NCBI RefSeq assembly: GCF_042682745.1 | Contig: NZ_JBHUIO010000005.1 | Span: 558,001 to 622,000, forward strand | Reading direction: 5' to 3' | From: Tumebacillus_A lipolyticus | GTDB taxonomy: Bacteria > Bacillota > Bacilli > Tumebacillales > Tumebacillaceae | Length of the DNA: 64,000 nucleotides | Part shown: positions 33,488 to 40,970 of the stretch, in pieces | Position numbering within the stretch: the stretch's first letter is position 1 | Layout of the letters: every line of letters starts with the position of its first letter | Translations under genes and position numbers: made by a program | The notes under the pieces: model-generated | Seen by the model: only the letters and a program-made list of their open reading frames with translations | The model's database searches: none | What the model was told of the DNA's origin: nothing

Positions 33488-34281
33488 GCTCTCTCCGCCC
33501 TTTCACCCGCACGCTGCCAATTTGAGAAAAAATCGATTCGCAACCGCCCCGTCTGCGGATGCGTGCTCACTTCCGCCTGCACGCCGAACACGTCGAGCAG
33601 CACCTCTGGCGTCAACACTTCCGCCGGCGTTCCCGACAGTGCGATGCGACCGTCTGCGATCACGTAGATCCGGTCGCAATAGGCGGCCGCCAAGTTCAGA
33701 TCGTGCAGCGCAGTCAGCGTGGTCAGCCCGAGCTCGCCGATCAGATCCATCAGCTGCAGCTGATAGCGAATGTCCAGATGGTTGGTCGGCTCATCGAGCA
33801 CGAGAAACTGCGCCTGTTGCACCAGACAGCGCGCGATCAGCACCCGCTGCTTCTCGCCGCCAGACAGGGTGAGAAAGCTCCGATCCTCCCAGCCATCGAG
33901 CCCGACCCGCACCAGCGCTTGACGCAGCAGCGCTCGCTCCCCCTGCTGATCGCCGCCGAAAAAGCGCTGGTGCGGATGTCTGCCCATCTGCACGATCTCC
34001 GCCACCGAAAACTCAAACTCGGTCGACGACTCCTGACCGACCACCGCCATCTTCTGCGCCGCCTCACGCGCTGACATCCGATCGAGCGGACGGTCATCGA
34101 GCGTCACCCTGCCCGCATCCGGCTCCAAAGCGCGATAGATGCTCTTCAGCAGGGTGGACTTGCCGCTCCCGTTGGGGCCGATCAGCCCGACCAGCTCACC
34201 AGACCGCACATGCAAGCTCACATCGGCCAGCAAGCGCCTGCCCTCTCTGGAGACGCTCAGCTGCTCACCTGCCACTTTCAT
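33484..34281 (-). CDS. btuD: Cobalamin/siderophore ABC transporter ATPase (BtuD-like)
   Basis: 265-residue FecE/BtuD-type ATPase: Walker A GPNGSGKSTLLKSIY near residues 36-50, signature LSGGEKQRVLIARCL near residues 138-152, Walker B FLVLDEPTNHLDI. Start overlaps the permease stop as ATGA. Under the upstream cobalamin riboswitch, so vitamin B12 or a corrinoid is the probable substrate rather than an iron siderophore. Confidence 0.9.
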   Translation of the reverse strand: MKVAGEQLSVSREGRRLLADVSLHVRSGELVGLIGPNGSGKSTLLKSIYRALEPDAGRVTLDDRPLDRMSAREAAQKMAVVGQESSTEFEFSVAEIVQMGRHPHQRFFGGDQQGERALLRQALVRVGLDGWEDRSFLTLSGGEKQRVLIARCLVQQAQFLVLDEPTNHLDIRYQLQLMDLIGELGLTTLTALHDLNLAAAYCDRIYVIADGRIALSGTPAEVLTPEVLLDVFGVQAEVSTHPQTGRLRIDFFSNWQRAGERAERA

Positions 34282-35336
34282 CGACCATCACCTCCGAATC
34301 GATAGCTGTTGCGCCGCAACAGCCAGAGGAAGAACGGCGCTCCCGAGAGCGAGGTGATGATCCCGATCGGCAGCTCCTCCGGGGCGACGACCATGCGTGC
34401 CAGCACGTCCGCCCAGATCAGAAAGAGCGCGCCGAGCAGTGCGGAGATCGGCAGGACGCGGCGATGATCAGAGCCGACCAACAGCCTGACGATGTGTGGC
34501 ATCATCAGCCCGACAAAACCGATCGCGCCGCACACCGCAACCACCACCCCGGTCACCAGCGAGGAGAGCACCAGTAGAAACAATCGAAACGACCTGACGT
34601 TGACCCCAAGCGTGTTGGCCGTCTCCTCCCCCATCAGCAGCGCGTTGAGCGAAGAGGATCGCACCAGCAGCAAGATCATCGCGATCGCGACGACGAGCGC
34701 GGGGATCAGCAGCTGTTCCCATTTGGCGCCCGCGAAGCTGCCCATCAGCCAAAACAGCGCGTTGCGGATGCCCGCTTCGTTTTTCGCCATGAACACGATC
34801 AGGCTGGTCAGCGCGGAGAACACGGCAGACACCGCGATGCCGGCGAGCAGCAGGCGCACCGGCGATAACCTGCCGCCGACCTGTGCCAGCAGGACGACGA
34901 CCACCACCGCGACCAGCGCCCCGAGGAACGCCGATGCGGACAGCGCCCATTGACCCAAGAAGGAGAACGTCCCAAACAGGATCACCGAGGTGGCGCCGAC
35001 CGATGCGCCAGAGGAGACGCCGAGGATGTACGGATCGGCCAGCGAATTGCGAACCAGCGCTTGGATGGCGACGCCGACCACCGACAGGCCCGCGCCGACC
35101 ACCGCCGCAAGCATCACCCGCGGAAAGCGCACCTCCCAGACGATGTTCTCCTGCCCTCTGCTCCAGTCGACGACGAACGAGTCACCGAACAGCGGCAGGT
35201 GGGACAAGGCGATGCGCCACACCGTCTCCGGCCGGATCGGGACGGGGCCGAGCATGACCGCAACGGTGATCGACGCGATGAAAAGCCCTGTCAGGATGAT
35301 CAGCAGCAGGTAGAACGAACGCCACCTTTTCATCAT
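34278..35336 (-). CDS. btuC: Cobalamin/siderophore ABC transporter permease (BtuC-like)
   Basis: 352-residue FecCD-family permease, about ten TM segments. Family stretches: RFPRVMLAAVVGAGLSVVGV near residues 75-94, ADPYILGVSSGASVGA near residue 110, GAIGFVGLMMPHIVRLLVG near residues 274-292. ATGA overlap with the binding protein gene. Substrate inferred from the cobalamin riboswitch upstream. Confidence 0.92.
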   Translation of the reverse strand: MMKRWRSFYLLLIILTGLFIASITVAVMLGPVPIRPETVWRIALSHLPLFGDSFVVDWSRGQENIVWEVRFPRVMLAAVVGAGLSVVGVAIQALVRNSLADPYILGVSSGASVGATSVILFGTFSFLGQWALSASAFLGALVAVVVVVLLAQVGGRLSPVRLLLAGIAVSAVFSALTSLIVFMAKNEAGIRNALFWLMGSFAGAKWEQLLIPALVVAIAMILLLVRSSSLNALLMGEETANTLGVNVRSFRLFLLVLSSLVTGVVVAVCGAIGFVGLMMPHIVRLLVGSDHRRVLPISALLGALFLIWADVLARMVVAPEELPIGIITSLSGAPFFLWLLRRNSYRFGGDGR

Positions 35337-36337
35337 TGAAAGCGGTCCGGATAGAATCCTTTGGCCAGCGTTTCGACCGCACGCACGTTGCGAACGCCTT
35401 CAAACGCGTCTGACAGCGGCAAGATCACGAAGCGATCGTTTTTGATCGCCGACACATCTTGCAGCGCGGGGTGCTTTTTCAGCGAGGCGATCTTCTCCGC
35501 AGCGGACGGTTTGTCATACTCGTTGATCACGAAGACTTCCGGGTCGCGCTTGACCACCTCTTCCCAGCTCACCTCTGTCCAGCTCTTGTCCAGATCGTCA
35601 AACACGTTCTTGCCGCCCGCAAGCTCGATCAGATGGGTCTGCAGCGTTTTCGATGCCGTAAACATCGCCGTATCGCCCGCGTCATACACGGCCACGCGCA
35701 GCGGTTTTTTCACATCGCCCACTTTTTTCTGCGTGTCGGCGATCCCCTGTTTGAGCTTGTCGACAAGCTGTTCGGAGCGATCTTTGATGTCAAAGATCTT
35801 GCCGAGGTTCAAGATGTCCTCATACACGACATCCATCGTCGGGATCACGCCGGAGACTTCCGTGCCTCTGGCGACATACCCGTTGATGCCCTTTTCCCCA
35901 AGGCTTTTGACCGAGCCGAGCGCCTTGTCTGAAAACGCGCTCTTGCGCCCATAGACGAAGTCGGGGTTCGCACCGAGCAGCACTTCCAGCGAGGGATATT
36001 GATCGGCCAGCACGGGGATCTTCGCATACTTGGCCTCATATTCTGGCAAAATTTTATCGTCCATGTACGCCGTGCCCACCATCCGATCTTCCAGACCGAG
36101 CGCGAGCATGATCTCCGTGGTGTGCTGGTTGAGGCTGACGGCGCGCTTGGGCGCTTCGTTGATCGTGATCGTGTGACCGCCCGTCGAAAGCGTGACCTGC
36201 TGATAGTCCGCTTGGGCAGCCGGCGGGGTCGCACCGCCCTTCGTCTGCGAATCATTGCCGCATCCGACGAGCAAAAGCGGTAGCGCGAGCAGGCTCAAGG
36301 CGGCCCGCTTCCAGTTGGTGAGTTTTCTTGTCATCAT
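35333..36337 (-). CDS. btuF: Cobalamin-type ABC transporter binding lipoprotein (BtuF-like)
   Basis: 334-residue type III (helical-backbone) binding protein, from the ATG at 36337 with AGGAG nine bases upstream. Lipobox LLLVGC near residue 23. TroA/FecB fold: PKRAVSLNQHTTEIMLALGL near residues 59-78, PSLEVLLGANPDFVYG near residue 110, KDRSEQLVDKLKQG in the long helix. First gene after the riboswitch and its terminator, which argues for corrinoid uptake; FecB-like siderophore binding remains an alternative. Confidence 0.9.
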   Translation of the reverse strand: MMTRKLTNWKRAALSLLALPLLLVGCGNDSQTKGGATPPAAQADYQQVTLSTGGHTITINEAPKRAVSLNQHTTEIMLALGLEDRMVGTAYMDDKILPEYEAKYAKIPVLADQYPSLEVLLGANPDFVYGRKSAFSDKALGSVKSLGEKGINGYVARGTEVSGVIPTMDVVYEDILNLGKIFDIKDRSEQLVDKLKQGIADTQKKVGDVKKPLRVAVYDAGDTAMFTASKTLQTHLIELAGGKNVFDDLDKSWTEVSWEEVVKRDPEVFVINEYDKPSAAEKIASLKKHPALQDVSAIKNDRFVILPLSDAFEGVRNVRAVETLAKGFYPDRFQ

Positions 36338-36382
36338 CTCTTTCAACTCCTGACCTGAGTGATAGAATCCGATTCCCATACA

Positions 36383-36428
36383 GTAAAAAAGCACGTGACG
36401 CCAACCAAAAAGGTTGGGGTCACGTGCA
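36383..36428 (-). terminator. Terminator between cobalamin riboswitch and btuF
   Basis: Minus-strand stem GCACGTGACCCCAACC / GGTTGGCGTCACGTGC followed by TTTTTT, 50 bases before btuF. It is the likely expression platform of the riboswitch. Confidence 0.9.
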
Positions 36429-36512
36429 TAAGCAGGCAAACGATCGCAAAGAATTGATTCCTTGTCGTTCCATGTGAACACCTCTCCTTTTCATCGAAGG
36501 ACTTCTGGTGTA

Positions 36513-36690
36513 GCAGATGAGGTAGGTCTCCTGGCTTCCGGATCATCGCGTTCTTTCGCCTTCCCCGATCGTTCGATCGAGTGGCATCATAGAAAGAAAA
36601 CTCCTCGGTTACAGTGGCGTGACCGCTCGGGATTGGCACCCGATTCCCTGTTACCCTTCGCTGTTCGTCTGCGAAGGCACCTCATCGCCG
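36513..36690 (-). ncRNA. Cobalamin (B12) riboswitch
   Basis: Minus-strand order of conserved elements: GGTGCC near 36680, GGGTAACAGGGAATCGGGTG (about 36636-36655), CCAATCCCGAGCGGTC, the B12 box core CGCCACTGTAACCG (about 36605-36618) and GGAAGCCAGGAGACCTACC (about 36522-36540). With the downstream terminator it should shut off btuFCD and the genes behind it when corrinoid is plentiful. Confidence 0.93.
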
Positions 36691-36770
36691 TCCTATGTAA
36701 TTGTTGGTTCGGTATTGCTTATTCGCGTTCCGAAAGGGAAATCCTTTTTTGGATTGATTCTAAACAAAAA

Positions 36771-36803
36771 GAAAAAGCATGCGATGATCGCACGCTTTTT
36801 TCT
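36771..36803. terminator. Terminator of the 57-residue gene
   Basis: Stem AAAGCGTGCGA / TCGCATGCTTT with A/T tracts on both sides, between the small gene and the B12 riboswitch. Confidence 0.8.
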
Positions 36804-36827
36804 AAATTCGATCGTGAGGTGATGCCC

Positions 36828-37001
36828 TCACTGCTGTTCCGCATTTTTCAGTGCATGTTCCCAGCTGGGATAATAGTAAAGCGCACTTCGCATCAGCTCA
36901 GGATCGGTTTGTTTGACCTTCTTTTTGCTGGTCGGCTCCCCAGAGCTTGCCATCTGTTGGATACGAGCGATCACTTCATCAGCACCCATCGTCACTTCCA
37001 T
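36828..37001 (-). CDS. 57-residue protein of unknown function
   Basis: Small ORF with GGGAGG upstream of the ATG at 37001 and a terminator 25 bases after the stop. The product has an N-terminal helix (MGADEVIARIQQMASSGEPT), a basic KKKVKQ stretch and a C-terminal PELMRSALYYYPSWEHALKN. Composition and signals argue for a real gene; the family is not recognised. It is separate from bcrC upstream and from the B12 unit downstream. Confidence 0.7.
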   Translation of the reverse strand: MEVTMGADEVIARIQQMASSGEPTSKKKVKQTDPELMRSALYYYPSWEHALKNAEQQ

Positions 37002-37203
37002 GATCTGCTACCTCCCATGCGCGTTTTACCTCTAGCCTGCCCATCTGGACTGCCGTTTATTCGCCAAAAGGGGGGAGGCAGCGACGTTCTTTCTCTCGCG
37101 ATTTTCCAGCATACTGACAGCCTAGATGTCGCGTAGGAAATTGAGCGCTCTCGATTCAAAGTCTTGAACGGCAGCAGCCCAATTTCTGGCGAGGGCGGCC
37201 GAA

Positions 37204-37239
37204 ACAAAAAAGTCATGACCGTTGGTCATGACTTTCTTG
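37204..37239. terminator. Terminator after bcrC
   Basis: Stem AAAGTCATGACC / GGTCATGACTTT with a three-base loop and A/T tracts. Confidence 0.88.
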
Positions 37240-37804
37240 TTTGCGAACCACCAAATCGTGCCGTACCTTTTTCGTACAGGTAGAGAGTTCCTTTGAAGAT
37301 CGGTTCCAGCTTATGCTGAATCCTGAGAATGATCAGGCTGGTCACCAAGCCGACGATCACCGATGCCAAGACATCCCCCGGGTAATGGTGGCCGACAAAA
37401 ATACGGGAGAAGCCGGTCGCGATCGCGAGCAGCAAAAATGGGGTGCCGATCTTTTGATTGCGCAAGAAGATCGCCAAGGCGATGCAGAACGCTCCCGTCG
37501 TATGGTCGCTTGGAAATGACGCATCTGCTGCGTGCGGAATCAACAGATTGACACTGTGCGAAATAAAGGGGCGCGGTTCAAAATACACAAGGCTGATCAG
37601 GAAGTTCAGCAACAGGCCGACGCCCCCGGTGATACCTGCAAACAAGGCAATCCGCTTTCCCGCGGAAGAGGATGCAATCCAGAGCAAGGCCAAGCCGATC
37701 GCATATAAGAGCAGCGCTTTGTCACTGAAAAAGATCATCGTTTCATCGAGCCACTTGTAGTGGCCTGACCAGTTGTTGATCGTTTGAAAAAGGTCATAGT
37801 TCAT
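37226..37804 (-). CDS. bcrC: PAP2-type undecaprenyl-diphosphatase (BcrC-like)
   Basis: 192-residue membrane phosphatase of the PAP2 superfamily, which dephosphorylates undecaprenyl diphosphate outside the membrane and gives bacitracin tolerance. Three-part signature: lipid phosphatase C1 around YFEPRPF (about 73-79), C2 SFPSDHTTGAF near residues 95-105, C3 SRIFVGHHYPGDVLAS near residues 130-145. About five TM segments. The product's last 9 codons overlap the terminator stem. Two palindromic direct repeats lie just upstream. Complements uppP at 4.1 kb. Confidence 0.9.
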   Translation of the reverse strand: MNYDLFQTINNWSGHYKWLDETMIFFSDKALLLYAIGLALLWIASSSAGKRIALFAGITGGVGLLLNFLISLVYFEPRPFISHSVNLLIPHAADASFPSDHTTGAFCIALAIFLRNQKIGTPFLLLAIATGFSRIFVGHHYPGDVLASVIVGLVTSLIILRIQHKLEPIFKGTLYLYEKGTARFGGSQTRKS

Positions 37805-37827
37805 CAGTATTTTCCCCCTCTACTACT

Positions 37828-37865
37828 AATGACACATCATTCGAAAGAAAAATGACACATCATTC
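37828..37865. repeat. Tandem palindromic repeats upstream of bcrC
   Basis: AATGACACATCATTC occurs at 37828-37842 and again at 37851-37865, a 23-base period. Each copy contains the inverted repeat AATGA-N4-TCATT. Location just upstream of the bcrC start suggests a two-site operator. Confidence 0.75.
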
Positions 37866-38059
37866 TAAGGAAAGTTCGGTCCGAGAACGAAACAGCACGT
37901 GCCCATCGGGGCGCACGCCCAATTGTAACACGCGCTCTGAAACTTCAGTCCGTCCATTTTATCCCTCCGATCAATCGATTGTCCAGCCTTTTGTAAATAA
38001 TTTGTAAACGCCCGATCGTTCTGCCGATTTCGAATCGCTTGCTGATTTGCAGCAAAACT
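37866..38059. other. Intergenic region between bcrC and eutH
   Basis: No gene recognised; a long minus-strand ORF entering from eutH is in the wrong frame and is a shadow. Confidence 0.5.
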
Positions 38060-38093
38060 GAAAAAAGAAAGAGCACAGGCTATGTGCTCTTCC
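38060..38093 (-). terminator. Terminator after the EutH-type transporter gene
   Basis: Stem AGAGCACA / TGTGCTCT, followed on the minus strand by TTCTTTTTT; overlaps the last codons of the gene. Confidence 0.8.
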
Positions 38094-39192
38094 CTCCCTC
38101 TTTTTCGCCTTCTTGTTCCCCTTCGCGCATGCCGCGCAAAAACCACATCGCGACCAGCAGCGCTGCGACGCCTCCACCCAGCTTCCCAGCGATCATCGGC
38201 ACCAGCATCTCTGGACTGACGCCGGCGACAAAGGCAAACTGCCCGCCGAAGACGAACGCACCGCTGACCGCAAAGGAGATGTTTAAGATCTTGCCCCGGC
38301 GATCCATCGCGTGCAACATCGCAAACATCGGCAGACAGTTCGCCAGCGATGTGATCAGCCCTGCGGTCGACGTCTCCCCGATCCCCAGTCGTGAGCCGAT
38401 CAGCAGCAGCGGCTTGCGGAACACAGTCGTCAGGAAATGAACCAGCGGAAAGGCTCCGGCGAGGATCACGGCGATCTGTCCGGCCAGCAGCAACCCCTCC
38501 GACAGCGGCTTCAGGCCATCGATCAGCTCGATGCCGAGCAGCGCGGACAAGATGGCGAGCACGAGACCGATCAGCGCGACGATCTCGATGATCCGCCCAA
38601 ACACGAGGAAGCATGCGACCATCTTCGCAGGTCGCTTCCACAGTCCGAACACGATCAGGGCGGCGAACAGGGTGACGGGCACCAGGTTGAGCAACATCAT
38701 CTTCCAGGCAAACCCAGCCACAACACCGCCGATCAGACAGCCGATCGGGATCGTGGATAGCCCGATCAAAATGCCGGTGGCGAGCGGCTCGCGGTCTTCG
38801 CGCCGCAAGATGCCGAGCGCCACCGGAATGGTAAACGACAGGGTTGCCCCCATCATCGTGCCCAACAGAACGCCAGAAAACTGTCCCGCATCCGGATGCT
38901 GCGCCAGCTCGACCGCGAGCGGATATCCGCCCATGTCGATCGCCAGCACAGACGCGGCTGCAACAGACGGGTCGGCGCCGATCAGCGCAAGCAATGGCGC
39001 GGCGACCGGAGCGATCAGGTTGGCCAACACGGGCGAGAGCGACAACAGCCCCGCCATCGAGATCACCAGCGGCCCCATCGCCCGAAATCCGTCCTCAAAT
39101 CGCTGCCCATAGCCAAACCGATTGCCGAGCAGTTTGTCGACAGCACCGATGATCAGAAAGACGACCATCACTTTTACGATCAATGAATCCAT
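38080..39192 (-). CDS. eutH: EutH-type ethanolamine transporter
   Basis: 370-residue integral membrane protein, about ten to eleven TM segments, of the EutH family that imports ethanolamine. Family features: NRFGYGQRFEDGFRAMGPLV near residues 19-38, VLAIDMGGYPLAVELAQHP near residue 84, VSGAFVFGGQFAFVAGVSPE near residue 320. ATG at 39192 behind GGGGGTCGTGAC. An exact sigma-54 promoter precedes it and a sigma-54 activator gene is divergent. No other eut genes are present in the window, so catabolism must be encoded elsewhere or the substrate differs. Confidence 0.88.
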   Translation of the reverse strand: MDSLIVKVMVVFLIIGAVDKLLGNRFGYGQRFEDGFRAMGPLVISMAGLLSLSPVLANLIAPVAAPLLALIGADPSVAAASVLAIDMGGYPLAVELAQHPDAGQFSGVLLGTMMGATLSFTIPVALGILRREDREPLATGILIGLSTIPIGCLIGGVVAGFAWKMMLLNLVPVTLFAALIVFGLWKRPAKMVACFLVFGRIIEIVALIGLVLAILSALLGIELIDGLKPLSEGLLLAGQIAVILAGAFPLVHFLTTVFRKPLLLIGSRLGIGETSTAGLITSLANCLPMFAMLHAMDRRGKILNISFAVSGAFVFGGQFAFVAGVSPEMLVPMIAGKLGGGVAALLVAMWFLRGMREGEQEGEKEGGKST

Positions 39193-39244
39193 GTCACGAC
39201 CCCCACCGCTCGTCGAGCGCAACTTTCTTCTTCATTTGTATGAA

Positions 39245-39260
39245 AGCAAGAATTGTGCCA
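39245..39260 (-). promoter_or_regulatory. Sigma-54 promoter of eutH
   Basis: Minus strand TGGCAC-N5-TTGCT, an exact match to the -24/-12 consensus TGGCAC-N5-TTGCW, about 50 bases before the eutH start. Confidence 0.92.
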
Positions 39261-39321
39261 GTCGGTAGAGCGGAAGTTGTGCCGTTTCGTGTATAATATT
39301 TTTGACATATAGATCGAATGA

Positions 39322-39341
39322 GTGTCCAATTTATTAGACAC
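39322..39341. promoter_or_regulatory. Candidate enhancer (UAS) for the sigma-54 activator
   Basis: Near-perfect palindrome GTGTCCAAT-TT-ATTAGACAC-like (GTGTC...GACAC), 60-80 bases upstream of the sigma-54 promoter and about 35 bases before the activator gene. Could serve both activation of eutH and autoregulation. Confidence 0.6.
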
Positions 39342-39374
39342 GTAGATGTGTAACACAGAAAGGTGGCGATCCTG

Positions 39375-40970
39375 ATGAAACAAAAACTGCCGAGCGTGTC
39401 AGCGCTCGTGACGCCAAAGGGCGATCTGTCCGACAGCTCGTCCGCCATACGTGAAGATCTGCTTTTGGCTGACGTGTTGCCCCGTCTGGCAGCGGCGGGC
39501 AGGCTTGCCGTCGAAAACAAACAGGGAGAGATCGTCGGGTCGCTCGATGCGGGCGATGCGCTGCTGGCGATTCATCAGGCGTATCGACGCCTGGAAGCGT
39601 TCTTCGAGACGCTGATCCAGACGGTCGACGCTTCGATCACCGCCGTCGATGAGGAAGGGCGCACCGCCGTCTGGACGGCCGGCGCCGAACAGATCTTCTC
39701 CATTCCCAAAGAGCAGATCCTCGGCCATCCGATCGACGATTTCTTTTCACGAGAAATGCTCCGCTGCATGGAGACACTGCGGTCGGGCGAATCGCTGTAT
39801 CACCATTTTCACCAAGCCAGATCTGACCTTTTCGTCCTGATCAACAGCAAGCCGGTCGTGCTCGACGGGGAGATCATCGGCGCTGTCGTCTCCGAGACGG
39901 ACGTGACCAGCCAAGTTCGCCTCAATCAAGAGCTGTTCCAAGCGGTGACCAAAGTGCACCATCTGGAAAAAGAGATCGCCAAATGGCGGCCGTCTGTCGA
40001 TCCCTTTTCACCGATCAAAGGCAAAAGTCCCACCATCCAGCACACGATCGAGATGATCACCAAGATCAGCACGACGAAGGCGACCGCGCTGATCCTCGGC
40101 GAGAGCGGTGTTGGCAAAGAGCTGTTCGCCAAAGCGCTCCATCAGCTGCGCGAAGGGGCGGACGCGCCGTTCATCCCGATCAACTGCGGGGCGATCCCCC
40201 CTTCGCTGTTTGAAAGCGAGCTGTTCGGATATGAAAAAGGCGCCTTTTCAGGCGCCGATCTAAAAGGAAAAAAAGGCAAGATCGAGTTAGCGCAGGGCGG
40301 TACCCTTTTCCTGGATGAAGTGGGGGAACTGCCGCTGGAGATGCAGGTGAAACTGCTGCGCGTGCTGCAGGAGAAAACGTACTATCCGGTCGGCGGCACC
40401 AAGCTGTTGCAGGCAGACTTTCGCCTGATCGCCGCCACCAACCGCGACTTAGAAGCGATGGTGCGCAGCGGCCAGTTTCGCGAAGATCTCTACTACCGCT
40501 TAAACGTCGTCTCGGTCAACGTGCCGCCCCTTCGCTCGCGAAAAGAGGACCTGCTGGAGCTTGCTCACTACTTCCTGCACGAGTTCGGCCTGCTGCATCA
40601 GCGCGAGATCAAAGGGCTGCCCCACACGGTCCTGCAAGACCTGATGCAGTATGAGTGGCCGGGCAACATCAGAGAGCTCCGCAACACGATGGAGCGCTTG
40701 GTCGTGCTTTCGACTGACGGGGTGATCAAGCGCGAAGACCTGCCGTTTTTCCCAGCAGCGCGCCCCTTGGAGCAGGAGCAGGAGCCACCGCAGCGGTTAG
40801 CCGATCTGCTCGAAGCGTACGAGCGACAGGTTCTGGCAGAAGCACTGCTGGCGGCAGGCGGCAACAAGGCGGCGACCGCCGAGCGCCTCGGCATCTCGCG
40901 AGCCACGCTGTACAACAAGCTCAACCGCCTCGGCCTGCTCTCCCTCTCCGCACCCGATGCTACAAGATGA
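39375..40970 (+). CDS. Sigma-54-dependent transcriptional activator (PAS-AAA+-Fis)
   Basis: 531 residues from the ATG at 39375 (the GTG at 39363 is part of the ribosome binding site). The N-terminal 75 residues are of unclear type; a PAS domain follows at about 78-190 (TVDASITAVDEEGRTAVWTA). AAA+ domain about 205-440: Walker A GESGVGKELFAKALH, sigma-54 contact loop GAFSGA in place of GAFTGA, Walker B GGTLFLDEVGELP, and WPGNIRELRN. Fis-type HTH at the end (ERLGISRATLYNKLNRLGLL). Divergent from the sigma-54-promoted eutH, its obvious target. Its last 11 bases overlap the convergent peptidase gene. Confidence 0.93.
   Translation: MKQKLPSVSALVTPKGDLSDSSSAIREDLLLADVLPRLAAAGRLAVENKQGEIVGSLDAGDALLAIHQAYRRLEAFFETLIQTVDASITAVDEEGRTAVWTAGAEQIFSIPKEQILGHPIDDFFSREMLRCMETLRSGESLYHHFHQARSDLFVLINSKPVVLDGEIIGAVVSETDVTSQVRLNQELFQAVTKVHHLEKEIAKWRPSVDPFSPIKGKSPTIQHTIEMITKISTTKATALILGESGVGKELFAKALHQLREGADAPFIPINCGAIPPSLFESELFGYEKGAFSGADLKGKKGKIELAQGGTLFLDEVGELPLEMQVKLLRVLQEKTYYPVGGTKLLQADFRLIAATNRDLEAMVRSGQFREDLYYRLNVVSVNVPPLRSRKEDLLELAHYFLHEFGLLHQREIKGLPHTVLQDLMQYEWPGNIRELRNTMERLVVLSTDGVIKREDLPFFPAARPLEQEQEPPQRLADLLEAYERQVLAEALLAAGGNKAATAERLGISRATLYNKLNRLGLLSLSAPDATR

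Noticed and set aside
36992..37216. 74-codon minus-strand ORF upstream of the 57-residue gene
   Set aside because: No ribosome binding site, overlaps the better-supported small gene and the bcrC terminator.
37865..38641. 258-codon minus-strand ORF overlapping eutH
   Set aside because: Different frame from EutH, Arg-rich, no start signal; a shadow.
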